NCBI GenBank assembly: GCA_948144175.1
Contig: CANXME010002463.1
Span: forward strand, 310,001-374,000
Origin: Closterium sp. NIES-65
Lineage: Eukaryota; Streptophyta; Zygnematophyceae; Desmidiales; Closteriaceae
DNA length: 64,000 bases
Direction of reading: 5' to 3'
The notes under the pieces were generated by a model that saw only the letters and a program-made list of their open reading frames with translations, ran no database searches and was not told the origin of the DNA. Position numbers and translations under genes: made by a program. Shown in pieces: positions 41,511 through 51,590 of the stretch (position 1 is the stretch's first letter; each line of letters starts with the position of its first letter).

Positions 41511-41878
41511 CCCTTTCCGCAGCAGCCCACCGCCGCCCTAAGGCTGCCCGTCGCCGCCCTTTTCGCAGCGGCCCGCCGCCGCCCTAAGGCCGTCTGTCGC
41601 CGCCCTTTCCGCAGCGGCCCGCCGCCGCCCTAAGGCCGGCCATCGCCGCCCTTTCCGCAGCGGCCCGCCGCCGCCATAAGGCCGCCCGTCGCCGCCCTTT
41701 CCGCAGCGGCCCGCCGCCGCCCTAAGGCGGCCCGTCGTCGCCCTTCCCGCAGCGGCCCACTGCCGCCCTGAGGCGGCCCGTCGCCGCCCTTTCCGCAGCG
41801 GCCAGCCGCCGCCCTACGGCGGCCCGTCGCAGCCCTTTCCGCAGCGGCCCGCCGCCGCCCTAAGGCGGCCCGTCGCCG
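41511..41878 (+). repeat. 46-bp minisatellite in A leader, 8 copies
   Basis: Eight tandem units starting CCCTTTCCGCAGCGGCCCG and ending in CCCGTCGCCG, with scattered substitutions and constant length. Before it (41385-41510) is a related array of shorter GCGGCCCGTCGCCCTA-type units. Between 42130 and 42350 comes another, of CCGAGCCGCCCAGCAG-type units. Confidence 0.92.
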
Positions 41879-42430
41879 CCCTTCTCCCTGCGGCCCCATT
41901 GCCGCCCTACTAGCGGCCCGCCGCCGCTCGTCTCTGTTGCGGCCTCGCCGCCCGTCTCTACTGCGGCCTCGCCGCCCTCACCTACGGCCTCGCCGCCTTC
42001 TCCTGCGGCCTCTCCGCCTCTCACCTGCTGCAGCGCCACCCGCCACCACGACTGCCCGGCCCATCTCACCTAGCCGAGCAGCCGACCGCCGCGCCGCCCT
42101 GCAGCAGCATCGCCGAGCCGCCCGGGCACCGGAGCAGCCGGACAACTGAGCCACCGAGCCGCCCAGCAGCCGAGCCGCCCAGCCGCCGAGCAGCCGAGCC
42201 GCCCTGCAGCCGAGCCGCCTAGCCGCCCAGCAGCCGAGCCGCCCAGAAGCCGAGCCGCCCTACAGCCGAGCCGTCGAGCCGCCCAGCAGCCGAGCCGCCC
42301 TACAGCCGAGCCGCCGAGCCGCCCAGCAGCCGAGCCGCCCTCCTTCCGAGCGGCCCAGTCTGGTGAGCACAGCGTCTCTTTCCATGCACTGCCCTCACCC
42401 TACTGTCTGCAGTGCTAGTCTACTATTGTC

Positions 42431-43790
42431 ATGGCTACCCCTAGTGTCCTCGCTTTTGACGGTGAGGGTCGGGCCATTGACTTTGAGGTCTGGGTAGATG
42501 ACTTGTAGCTGTTCTTACAGTGCGATAGGGCAGACGGCCTCTCTCTCTTTGACCTTACCTCTGGAGCTTCCCCTACCCTTGCTGCTGATGCTGATGCCAC
42601 TGTTCGTTCCCAGTGGGCCACGCGCGACGCTGGTGCACGTCTTGCTGTGCGTCGCCACCTCCCTACCTCCGAGCGTGCACACATTAGTCAGTACAAGAGT
42701 GCTCAGACCTTGTACGACGCTGTAGTTGCACGCTACTCCTCCCCTGCCACTACTGCACTGAGCCGTCTCATGCTGCCGTACCTCTTCCTTGACCTTGCTG
42801 CCTTTCCCACAGTCGCTGACCTCATTACGCACCTCCGCACTAGTGACACTCGCTACCGCGCTGCGCCTCCTGCTGACTTCTGCGCCAAGCACCCCCCCCC
42901 CCCCATGTACATCACCCTCTACTACATAGTCACCCGACTCCCTGACTCCCTTAGAGTGGTCAGGGACCACTTCCTCGCAGTGTGCCCCACCACTCTCACC
43001 ATTGACCTCCTCGAGAAGTCCCTCCTAGCGGCGGAGAAGAGCATAGTCGATGTAGGAGCTTCTCGTGGTGACCTCCGCACCCCTGTCTTTGAGGGGTGTT
43101 CTCCCTTCCCCCTCTTGCCCTCTGTCGCTTCTGCTGCTGCGGCCGACCTCGTTGGTTTCGAGTCGGTGGGCGCTACGTCTGCCCCTTCGGGGAAGCGCCG
43201 CACAAGCAGGGGCAAGGGCGCTGGAGGAGCTGGCGGGGGCGGTGGAGGTGGCGGTGGAAGCGGTGGAGGGAGTGGGGCTGGCGGAGGGAGTGGTGGAGGG
43301 GGTGGGGGTACCGGTGGCAGCAGAGGGGGCGGAGGCGGCGGCAGTGGCGGAGGGATCGGAAGAGGCGGTGGTAGCGGAGGCGGCGGTGGTGGTGGAGGCG
43401 GCGGTAGTGGCGGAGGCGGCGGATGCGGCGGAGGGGGCGGAGGTGGCGGTGGAGCTGGTCGCGGATCTACGCAGAGGAGTGGCTCCGGTGGTGGTCCGCG
43501 CCAGCAGCAGCAGCGTGGTCGTGAGACCCTGTCCCCTCAGCAGCTCCGTGAGTGGTACACTGCACGCCAGCGGGGTGGGGGTTTTGGTGCGTGCACCTAC
43601 GTCCTTCGCACCGGTGACCGTGCGGGTGAGAATGTGGGGGTGCGCACCCCACCCAGCACTGCTTTGGCCGTCTGACGGACGCGTGGCGTCACCAGTTCCC
43701 TGAGGCCACCGAGATCCCTCGCTGGGGCGAGCTGTCTAGGGCGGGTGTTGCCATCTATGATCTTTATTTTGATGCTATTCTGTCTGCCAT
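42431..43790 (+). pseudogene. A gag
   Basis: ATG at 42431 (MATPSVLAFDGEGRAIDFEV), TAG at 42506-42508 (codon 26, where relatives have Gln or Pro), then open through SERAHISQYKSAQTLYDAVV, the C tract (42892-42904, 13 C, in frame), YITLYYIVTRLPDSLRVVRD, a ~90-residue glycine-rich domain, QQQQRGRETLSPQQLREWYT and CTYVLRTGDRAGE. A one-base shift near 43630 then moves the zinc knuckle and GRLTDAWR block into the next frame, which continues into pol. The damage is one nonsense and one frameshift. Confidence 0.92.
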
Positions 43791-46230
43791 GTATGCTGTG
43801 ACTATTAGTGATGAGGGTGACTGTTACCGGTGTTTCCCGCCCGATCCGGGCAATGAGACTGCTGCTCTATGTACTGGTGCGGCTGCTGCCCTAGGTGCTT
43901 GCGACGCTGCTGCTCTAGGTTCTAGTGCGTCTGCGTCCTCAGGTACTGGTGAGTCTGCGCTCTCAGGTACTGCGTCGGCTTCGGCCTCCCTCACCTTCAC
44001 CCTTGACTCTGGAGCTTCTCGCTCCTTCTTTCGGGACCGCACCACACTCATGCCGCTTAGTCGGCCGGTTGCTGTGTCTCTGGCTGACCCCTCTGGGGGT
44101 CCTATCCTGCCTCACTTCTCCACAGTCCTCCCGTGTCCAGCGGCTCCCTCTGGTACCCTGTCTGGTCTCTACCTCCCCTCGTTCTCTACGAACTTGGTGA
44201 GTGGTGCTGGCCTACAGGATGGGAGAGTGCACCAGTTCACTCCTGCGCGTCAGCGAGTGACGCACTGTACAAAGGCTCGCACATACCGACACCTGGCTAC
44301 GTTTACACGTCAACCGGGGTCGGGCCTATACACACTGACCACTTCGTCTCCTCCAGTTGCTGAGTCCGGTAGGGTGTCTGCGTCAGGTCAGGTGTTTGCT
44401 GCAGCGTCCAGGTCTGGTCCTGAGTCTACTCGCTGTTCGTGTCGTCTCCTCTCTCACGAGACTCTCCTCTGGCACCACCGCCTTGGTCACCCCTCTCTGC
44501 TTTGGCTCAGAGGCATGGCCTCTCGTCTTCTTGTTTCTGGTCTCCCCAGGTCCCTCCCTCCCCTTCCTCAGGGGCCTGGCCCTTCCTGTGTCCCCTGTAT
44601 CGAGGGGCGCCAGAGGGCTGCCCCTCACTCCTCCCAGTTTTCTCCGACAGAGGCCCCGCTGCAGACGCTTCACATGGACGTGTGGGGCCCAGCCCGCGTC
44701 CGTGGACAGGGTCACGAGCGCTACTTCCTGCTTGTTGTTGATGACTACTCGTGTTACACCGCAGTCTTCCCCTTGCGCAGCAAGGGTGATCTCACTGAGG
44801 TGCTGATCGACTGGATCCGCGCAGCTCGTCTCCAGCTCAGGCAGAGCTTTGGCTCGGACTTTCCTGTTCTGCGTCTGCACTCGGACAGAGGCGGAGAGTT
44901 TTCTTCTGGCCTTCTGAGAGCCTACTGTCGCGCACGAGGCATCCGTCAGACCTTCACGCTTCCGGACTCTCCGCAGCAAAATGGGATCGCTGAGCGCCGC
45001 ATTGGCATGGTCATGGACGTCGCTCGTACGTCCATGATGCATGCAACTGCCCCCCAATTTCTGTGGCTGTTTGCGGTGAGGTACGCGGCGCATCAGATCA
45101 ACCTCCACCCCAAGGTCTCCAGGCCGGAGACCTCCCCAGCCTTGCTGTGGACGGGGAAGGTTGGCGATGCGTCGGCGTTCCGGGTCTGGGGATCTCGGGC
45201 GTTTGTCCGCGACTTGTCTGCGGACAAGCTGTCCCCTCGTGCTGCTCCTTGCGTCTTCCTGGGGTTCCCCCTTGACGCGCCCGGGTGGCAGTTCTACCAC
45301 CCCAACTCTCGCCGTGTTCTGTCCTCCAAGGACGTCACGTTTGACGAGTCGGTCCCCTACTACCGCCTCTTCCCCTACCGCACTCCGTCCCTACCCCCGC
45401 CCCCGCTCTTCCTTGTCCCTGGTCCCCCCCCAGTAGACCCCCTCCCCCCTCAGGGTCCTGCCCCTTCAGGTGTGTCCCAGTTAGACGCGGTCGAGCCTGT
45501 CGAGGTTACTGGTAACTCTGGTGCTGCCGAGGGTACTGAGCATGGGGGTGCTGAGACTGGGGGTGCTATGCCTGGGGGTGCTGAGCCTGGGGGTGCTGCG
45601 ACTGGGGGTGCTGAGCCTGGGGGTGCTGAGCCTGGGGGTGCTGCGACTGGGGGTGCTGCGCCTGGGGGTGCTGAGCCTGGAGGTGCTGAGCCTGGAGGTC
45701 CTGCGCCTGGAGGTCCTCCGGGGGCTTCGTCTCACCGGGAGCCACTCTCTCCGCCGGAGCTGCGCGAGTCGTTTGCCCGGCGCTGGAGGCGTGCTGCTGG
45801 AGCTGGAGGTTCTTCTACTGCTGAGGGTGCTGGTGCCACGGGTCCCGGAGGTGCTCGTACTGGGAATACTGGAGCTGCTGGGTTTGCGGGTTTGACTGGA
45901 GCTGGTGCTGCTGTGGGCGTTGGTGCTGAGCCTATTGCTCGCGGTCCAGCTGGGGGTTCTACTGGTGCTGCTGGAGGTTCTGGTGCTGCTGGAGGTGCTG
46001 CTGGAGCGGGTGCTCCTGCTCGGGGTGCTGGTGCTGTCCCTACTGTGTCTGGCGTCGCCACGCGGCCTCGACCGTACTTCGTTCCGCTCCTACAGCAGGT
46101 TCTTGGTCTTCCACCTTCTACAGGTCCTCCTCCTTCTTTAGAGTGTCCACAGCCTGTCCCGTCTCAGCTACAGTTACAGCTTGCCTACCCACTACCTGCT
46201 CCCTCTCCCTACATTGGTCCTACTGAGGTC
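43791..46230 (+). pseudogene. A protease and integrase
   Basis: A long frame with the protease block TFTLDSGASRSFFRDRTTLM, pre-integrase LWHHRLGHPSLLWLRGMASR with CVPCIEGRQ, the integrase acids LHMDVWGP, LRLHSDRGGEFSSG and SPQQNGIAERRIGMVMDVAR, the C-terminal GWQFYHPNSRRVLSSKDVTF, then the five-residue GGAEP linker (45530-45720) and RPRPYFVPLLQQVLGLPPST. All catalytic residues are present and uninterrupted, so protease and integrase of A look structurally complete. The frame is lost at about 46228 (PTEVLLS where relatives have PTGGLAE). Confidence 0.92.
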
Positions 46231-48284
46231 TTGCTGAGCGTCGTGAGCCTGCGTCTCGTCCTGCGTCGCCTGTTCGTGCTGCTCGTAGTAGTGGTCGCGG
46301 TTCGCGTCAACGTCCTCCTCCTGTCCCTGGCACGCACCTAATGGCACTGCGTCCGTCCACTGCTCCTCTGCGTGCCCCTTTGCCTTCTTCTCCTTCGTCC
46401 TCTCTTCCTACTCTTGCCGACCCGGAGTCGGACTCTCTTCGTGTTGCCAGTCCTACTGTCACGCGTCTCCTTGCTACTGTTGTCACTGACCCTTCGTTCG
46501 AGTCCACTGCTGCGTTTGCCCTAGTTACTGAGCTCGTCGACTTTGCTGCTCGCCGTCGCCTTGACTACGCCGCTAGTCTTGTTGCTGAGTCTGAGTCTGT
46601 CTGTCCTCCGTCCGTCGGGGGTGAGTGTGCCCTTGGCACGGACGTCCTTGAGGACAGGCAGGAGGAGTTCCAGTGCCTGGCCGCTGCTTCACCTCATCTC
46701 GTGTCCGTACTGCTTACCCCTGAGGGAGACCCGGATGCACTTGACATCTCGACTCCGCGCTCTTACGCGGAGGCGATAGAGGGTCCCTACTCTTCTTAGT
46801 GGCAGGCAGCTATGGATGCAGAGATGGCTTCCTGGAAGTCCACAGGCACCTACGTTGACGATGTTCCCCCACCTGGGGCGAACATCGTCAGCGGCATGTG
46901 GATTTTCAGGGTGAAGCGGCCGCCGGGTTCTCCGCCTGTCTTCAAGGCACGGTACGTGGCTCGTGGCTTCAGTCAGCTGCAGGGAGTTGACTACTTTCAG
47001 ACCTTCTCTCCCACCCCGAAGATGACCACTCTTCGGGTAATACTGCACGTTGCTGCTCACCGTGACTACGAGCTGCACTCTCTCGACTTCAGCACGGCTT
47101 TCTTGCAGGGCGGCCTGCACGAGGAGATCTGGCTGCGTCGCCCACCTGGCTTCACTGGGTCGTTCCCTCCTGGTACCCAGTGGAGTCTCCGGCGTCCAGT
47201 CTACGGTCTCTGCCAGGCGCCCCGTAAGTGGCACGACACACTGAGGACTACACTTGCGGCTCTTGGGTTTGCTCCTTCTACTGCCGACCCGTCGCTGTTT
47301 CTGCGCACCGACACTTCTCTGCCACCGTTCTACATCCTCGTGTACGTCGACGACTTGGTCTTTGCCACTGCTGACACTGCTGGACTCGCCTACGTGAAGT
47401 CCGAGCTGCAGAAGAGACACACGTGCACAGACCTGGGTGAACTGCGCAGCTACCTTGGCTTGCAAATCACCCGGGACAGAGCTCGCCGCACCATTACCCT
47501 GACTCAGTCACACATGGTGCAGCAGGTCCTTCAGCGCTTCGGCTTCACGTACTCCTCGCCTCAGGCCACTCCTCTGCCTACTCGCCACTCACTCTCAACT
47601 CTGCCTTCGGATGAGTCCGTAGAGTCGAGTGGCCCGTACCCAGAGCTTGTTGGCTGCCTCATGTACCTGATGACCTCCACTCGACCTGACCTTGCATACC
47701 CTCTTAGCATTCTCGCACGCTATGTTGCTCCTGGGAGACACCGACCAGAGCACATGGCTGCAGCAAAGAGGGTGTTGCGCTACTTGTGCAGTACGTCGAG
47801 CATGGGGCTAGTGCTTGGAGGGCGCAGTCCAGTGGTCCTCACTGGGCACGCAGACGCTTCCTGGGGTGACGACCAGGCTACACAGCGGTCGTTACAGGGC
47901 TACACCTTCAGCCTTGGTTCCGGCTCTGTCTCGTGGCGGGCTACTCGCTCGTCTTCTGTTCTCGGCTCCAGTTGTGAGGCTGAGATCTACGCCGAGGCCA
48001 TGGCTGCACAGGAGCTTCGCTGGCTCACCTACCTGTTGACCGACCTTGGAGAGCCGCCTCGTTCTCCTCCAGTTCTGTACGTAGACAACAAGGCCATGCT
48101 GGCCTTGTGTCAAGAGCAGCGACTGGAGCACATAACAAAGCACATTGCTCTCCGCTGCTTCCTTGCTCGTGAGCTACAGCAGCGTGGACAGCTGCGACTT
48201 GCGTACGTGGCCTCTGAGGCCAACACTGCTAATGTTTTCACCAAGGCACTTGTGCCTTGTGATCATCAGCGCTTCTGCACTTAG
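46231..48284 (+). pseudogene. A reverse transcriptase and RNase H
   Basis: The frame resumes at about 46341 and runs through SFESTAAFALVTELVDFAAR and SVGGECALGTDVLEDRQEEF to a TAG at 46797-46799 (SS stop WQ). After this, 46812-48284 is one 490-codon stretch: MDAEMASWKSTGTYVDDVPP, VFKARYVARGFSQLQGVDYF, LHSLDFSTAFLQGGLHEEIW, YVDDLVFATADTAGL, GHADASWGDDQATQ, SSCEAEIYAEAMAA and EANTANVFTKALVPCDHQRF, then the stop. Catalytic residues of both enzymes are retained. Apart from the single TAG this domain pair reads as complete. Confidence 0.93.
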
Positions 48285-48536
48285 CTGGGTCTTGTCACTG
48301 TCTTGCCTCACTTGCTCACCTCTTGACCTTGCTTGTAATGTTACATATATATATACCTGCTCTTGCTTGTCTAGCCTTATATATTTATGTACTCCTGCAT
48401 GTGAACTGGCCTTGTGGCCTTGAACTTGTGCTCGGAATGTGTGGTGACTTTGTGATCCACCCTGAGCTTGGTTTTCTTTGCTTTGCTTGACTGGTCTTGT
48501 GACCCCTTGCTCTCCCCCACTTTGCCTATGGGGGTG
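48285..48536 (+). other. A 3' UTR with polypurine-tract hairpin
   Basis: Short 3' UTR with a TATATATATA tract at 48346-48355. It ends in CCCCCA-CTTTGCCTA-TGGGGG (48514-48534), a perfect 6-bp stem with a 9-nt loop that contains the polypurine tract TGGGGG two bases before the 3' LTR. Confidence 0.85.
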
Positions 48537-48668
48537 TGTCAGAACATATATAGCTTATACTTTTGTGTAGGCTATAGTGGGGTATCCCATATGGGGTACA
48601 ACCCAATTAGGGTTAGTACTTGTACCTAGTTCATTCATAGTTCATTCATTCTCGTTCATACTTTCTGA
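48537..48668 (+). repeat. A 3' LTR
   Basis: 132 bp, TGTCAGAACA to TTTCTGA, followed by the AGGCC duplication. Confidence 0.93.
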
Positions 48669-49664
48669 AGGCCAAGGCGACAATTACGCGACCAGGAGCG
48701 ACATGGCGAGCCTCCGCACCGACATGGAGCAGACGCAGGCGACACTTCGTCGACTCGAGGCTTTTCTGACAAGCCAACCAGGGTTCGCCACCGCAGCAGC
48801 AGCGACCGCAGCGACTGCAGCACCGACAACTCCAACAGCAGTGGAGACACCGACATATCACGGACCGATGGCACCACTGTTGCCGAACCTCGAAGCAGCA
48901 CGACCGAGGCTCCCTGAGGCGTTCGATCCAAGCGCGAAGGGATCCGACGTCCGGCGATTTGTGGCCACCCTCAAAATTTACTTCGAGGCCATTGGCTGTT
49001 CGACCCCGCAACACGACGCAGCAAGGATTCGGCTCGCAGCGACACTTTACTACACCGACGTAGCCCGCGGGGAGAAAACGTGGCCGCCGTTTCGGGCAGA
49101 TTTAATCGAGCGTTTCGAACCAATTAATACGACCTACATGGCACGGCAGTAGATACACCGACACAAGCAATACAGTAGTGTAGCACAGTACACGCAGCAG
49201 ATGGAGTTACTGTTCAACCGCATCACCGACCTGACCGAAGGCGAAAAAATCCAGGCGTACAACGAAGGGTTAAAAATGGAGATTCGGCGGCAGGTGATTG
49301 CGGCGAATTACAACAGCTACAGGGACATCGTGCGTGCTGCCGAGCGATACGACGTGCTGACTCGAGGTCAACCCGAAACACGACGCTTCACGTCAAACCG
49401 TTCATTCGGCGCGGAGCGATCGGCACCCCCCACGTTCGCCGAACCGATGGATGTCGACAAATACGACGCGAAGCAGCAACCGACAAAATGCGAATTTTGC
49501 GGTGCAGCAGGGCATCAGTTTTTGTCGTGCTACAAAATGAAGAAAGCACGTGCGGCACTCCGGGACGGAAACAGTGGAGCACCCACGAAGTAAAAAAACG
49601 GGAATCGCCAGTAGCCGCGGATCGACCTGGCGATCGCGTAAAGATCTGAAAAGCAGGAAAAGGC
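48669..49664 (+). pseudogene. Ty3/gypsy gag (host of the nested stack)
   Basis: Resumes right after copia A. It encodes a coiled N-terminal part (SLRTDMEQTQATLRRLEAFL), a retrotransposon Gag domain (KGSDVRRFVATLKIYFEAIG, FRADLIERFEPINTTYMARQ), a TAG at 49150-49152, then in the same frame YTQQMELLFNRITDLTEGEK and YNSYRDIVRAAERYDVLTRG. A canonical CCHC zinc knuckle, CEFCGAAGHQFLSC (C-x2-C-x4-H-x4-C), follows, and the stop is at 49591-49593. It is clearly a gypsy, not copia, Gag. The start codon lies in or before the part displaced by A. 49594-49664 is the spacer to pol, cut by B. Confidence 0.88.
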
Positions 49665-49791
49665 TGTCAAACAATACATGTGTTGTATTTGTGTAGGCTA
49701 CAGTGGGTTCGCCTTTAGGGGGTACATCATTCTAGGGTTAGGTACTTGTACTCCCATTCCTTTCTAGTTCAACCACTTCTTCTTTGTAACG
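49665..49791 (+). repeat. B 5' LTR
   Basis: TGTCAAACAA to TTTGTAACG; the last bases do not form the usual CA end. Confidence 0.9.
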
Positions 49792-49828
49792 TGGTATTAA
49801 GAGCGTAGGTTTAGACCTAGGATCGCTC
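49792..49828 (+). promoter_or_regulatory. B primer-binding site and adjacent hairpin
   Basis: TGGTATTAAGAGC follows the LTR. TAGGT-TTAG-ACCTA (49806-49819) is a perfect stem with a 4-nt loop, extended by GAGCG (49801-49805) pairing with CGCTC (49824-49828). The sequence is unrelated to the A/E/G hairpin but sits at the same place. Confidence 0.75.
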
Positions 49829-50484
49829 CTTAGGGCCCACCATTCCGCTCTGCCTAGTAGCACCCTCGTGCGCCCTATTGTCGGAGCGCCCTCGAGCGCC
49901 TCCCCCCAGCGCCCTCGTGCGCCCCTCTTTAACGGCCCCCTAAGGCCCCGCGACCCGCGACTCGCCCCTTAGCGACCCGCGCGCCGCCCCTTAGAGGCCC
50001 CGTCGGCCCTGCGCACCGCCCCTTAGAGGCCCCGTTGGCCCCGTCGACCCCGCGTGCCGCCCCCTTAGAGGCCCCGCTGGCCCCGTCGACCCCGCGCGCG
50101 ACCCGCTTAGAGGCCCCGTCGGCCCCGTATGACCCGCGCGCGCCCACCCCTTAGCGGCCCCGTCGGCCCCCTCGACCCCACGCGCCGCCCCTTAGCACCC
50201 CGCACACGACACCCACGGCCCCCCCAGAACGAGCCCCCCGACCCGAGCAGCCCGAACCCAGCTGCCCAGCCCGAACCGAGCCGCCCGAACCGAGCCGCCC
50301 AGCCCAAACGGAGCCCCACCGCTCGAACCTAGCCGCGCCGCCCTACCCGAGCCGCGCCGCCCTACCTGAACCGAGCGGCGCCGCCCGTACTGGACCGAGC
50401 CACCCTACCTGAGTTGACTGCCTACTATTTTTAGGGTGCACCTTCTGCTACTACTTCAACTCTACTGCTACTCCTACTTCTGCT

Positions 50485-51590
50485 ATGGCTAGCCCTCCTA
50501 TGCTAGCTTTCGATACTGAGGGCCGCCCAGTGAAGTTCGAAACCTGGCTAGATGACCTACACCTCTTCCTACAGCTCACTGCCAAGGAGGACATCTCACT
50601 GTACGATCACGCCCTAGGCCATGCTACTGCTCCTGCTGCTACTGCTGACAGCACCTCCTGCTCACAGTGGCAGACTCGTGACGCCCACGCTCGCTTCGCT
50701 ATTCGCAACTCCCTGCCGATAGATGAGCACGAGCACTTTGGCCAGCACAAGACTGCACAGGCACTGTACACCGCTGTCGTTGCCCGCTACTCCTCACCTG
50801 CCTCTGCCGCGCTAGGCCGTTTCTCACTCCCCTACCTGTTTCCCGACCTGGCCTCGTTCCACATAGTCGCTGACCTCATCACACACCTCCGTACTAGTGA
50901 GGCCCGCTTCCGTGCCGCCATGCCCGATGAGTTTCTTGCCACGAACCCCCCCCCCCGCTCTGGCTCACTCTCTACCACCTAGTCACCCGCCTCCCAGACA
51001 CTCTACATGCTGTCAGGGATCACTTCCTAGCTCGCTGCCCCACTGAGCTCACCATTGCCCTCCTCAAGAAGGAACTGCTTGCAGCTGAGGCTAGCATAGT
51101 CGCTGTAGGTGCCTCTCGTGGCGACCCCCGCACCCCTTTCTTTGAGGGGTGTTCCCCTTCCCCCCTTCTTCCCTCTGTAGCCTCTGCTTCTGCTGTCGAC
51201 CTCCTTGGTTCTGAGAAGGTCGGGGCTGCGTCTGCTTCGAGCGGGCGCCGCAGCGGCAAGGGAAAAAGGGGCAAGGGAGGCGGAGGTGACGGCGGGGGAG
51301 GCGGTGGTGGGGGTGGTGGCGGCGGTGGGGGTGGTGGTGGGACTGGGGGGACTAGTGGCAGCGGTGGGGGTGGTGGCGGCAGCGGCGGGGGAGGTGGCAG
51401 GGGCGGGGGCGGTGGTGGGGGCGGCGGTGGACGTGGCGGCGGCAGGGGAGGGGGTGGTTGAGGAGGTGGCGGCGGCGGTGGTGGTCGTGGAGGCACTGGT
51501 GGTGGCCAGAGCCTGCAGCACACTTCGTCGCCCCAAGAGCTCTGTGAGTGGTACGCTCAGCACGGGGGGTGGGGGGGGTGGTCTTAGCTG
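50485..51590 (+). pseudogene. B gag
   Basis: ATG at 50485 (MASPPMLAFDTEGRPVKFET), open through QWQTRDAHARFAIRNSLPID and ADLITHLRTSEARFRAAMPD to the C tract (50946-50956, 11 C), where the frame is lost. It continues in another frame as WLTLYHLVTRLPDTLHAVRD and FEGCSPSPLLPSVASASAVD, then a glycine-rich domain with a TGA (51459-51461) and LCEWYAQHGG. The N-terminal domain aligns over its whole length with A/E/G Gag at roughly half identity by eye. Confidence 0.88.

Larger units (their letters stand above)
41143..48668 (+). mobile_element. A: full-length Ty1/copia element, 7.53 kb
   Basis: LTRs 41143-41274 and 48537-48668 (132 bp, about five differences) and a perfect target-site duplication AGGCC (41138-41142, 48669-48673). 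Order on the plus strand: primer site, hairpin, minisatellite-rich leader, gag, protease, integrase, linker, reverse transcriptase, RNase H, 3' UTR, polypurine hairpin. It interrupts the gypsy element between its leader and gag. Stops at gag codon 26 and before the RT, plus two frameshifts, inactivate it. Confidence 0.96.

Noticed and set aside
44383-45300. 305-codon minus-strand frame, and similar long frames at 18074-18862, 21842-22444, 35292-36185 and 46689-47465
   Set aside because: They lie antisense to well-conserved copia gag/pol domains and recur in every copy as shadows of GC-rich coding sequence.
48577-48670. Start of gypsy gag at the ATG at 48577
   Set aside because: That ATG is inside the 3' LTR of copia A. 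The genuine gypsy start lies in gypsy sequence displaced by A.
51205-51590. N-terminal part of the 1039-codon frame of B as real protein
   Set aside because: Before about 51590 this frame is out of phase with gag (AREAEVTAGEAVVG-type shadow of the glycine-rich region); only the later part is genuine.
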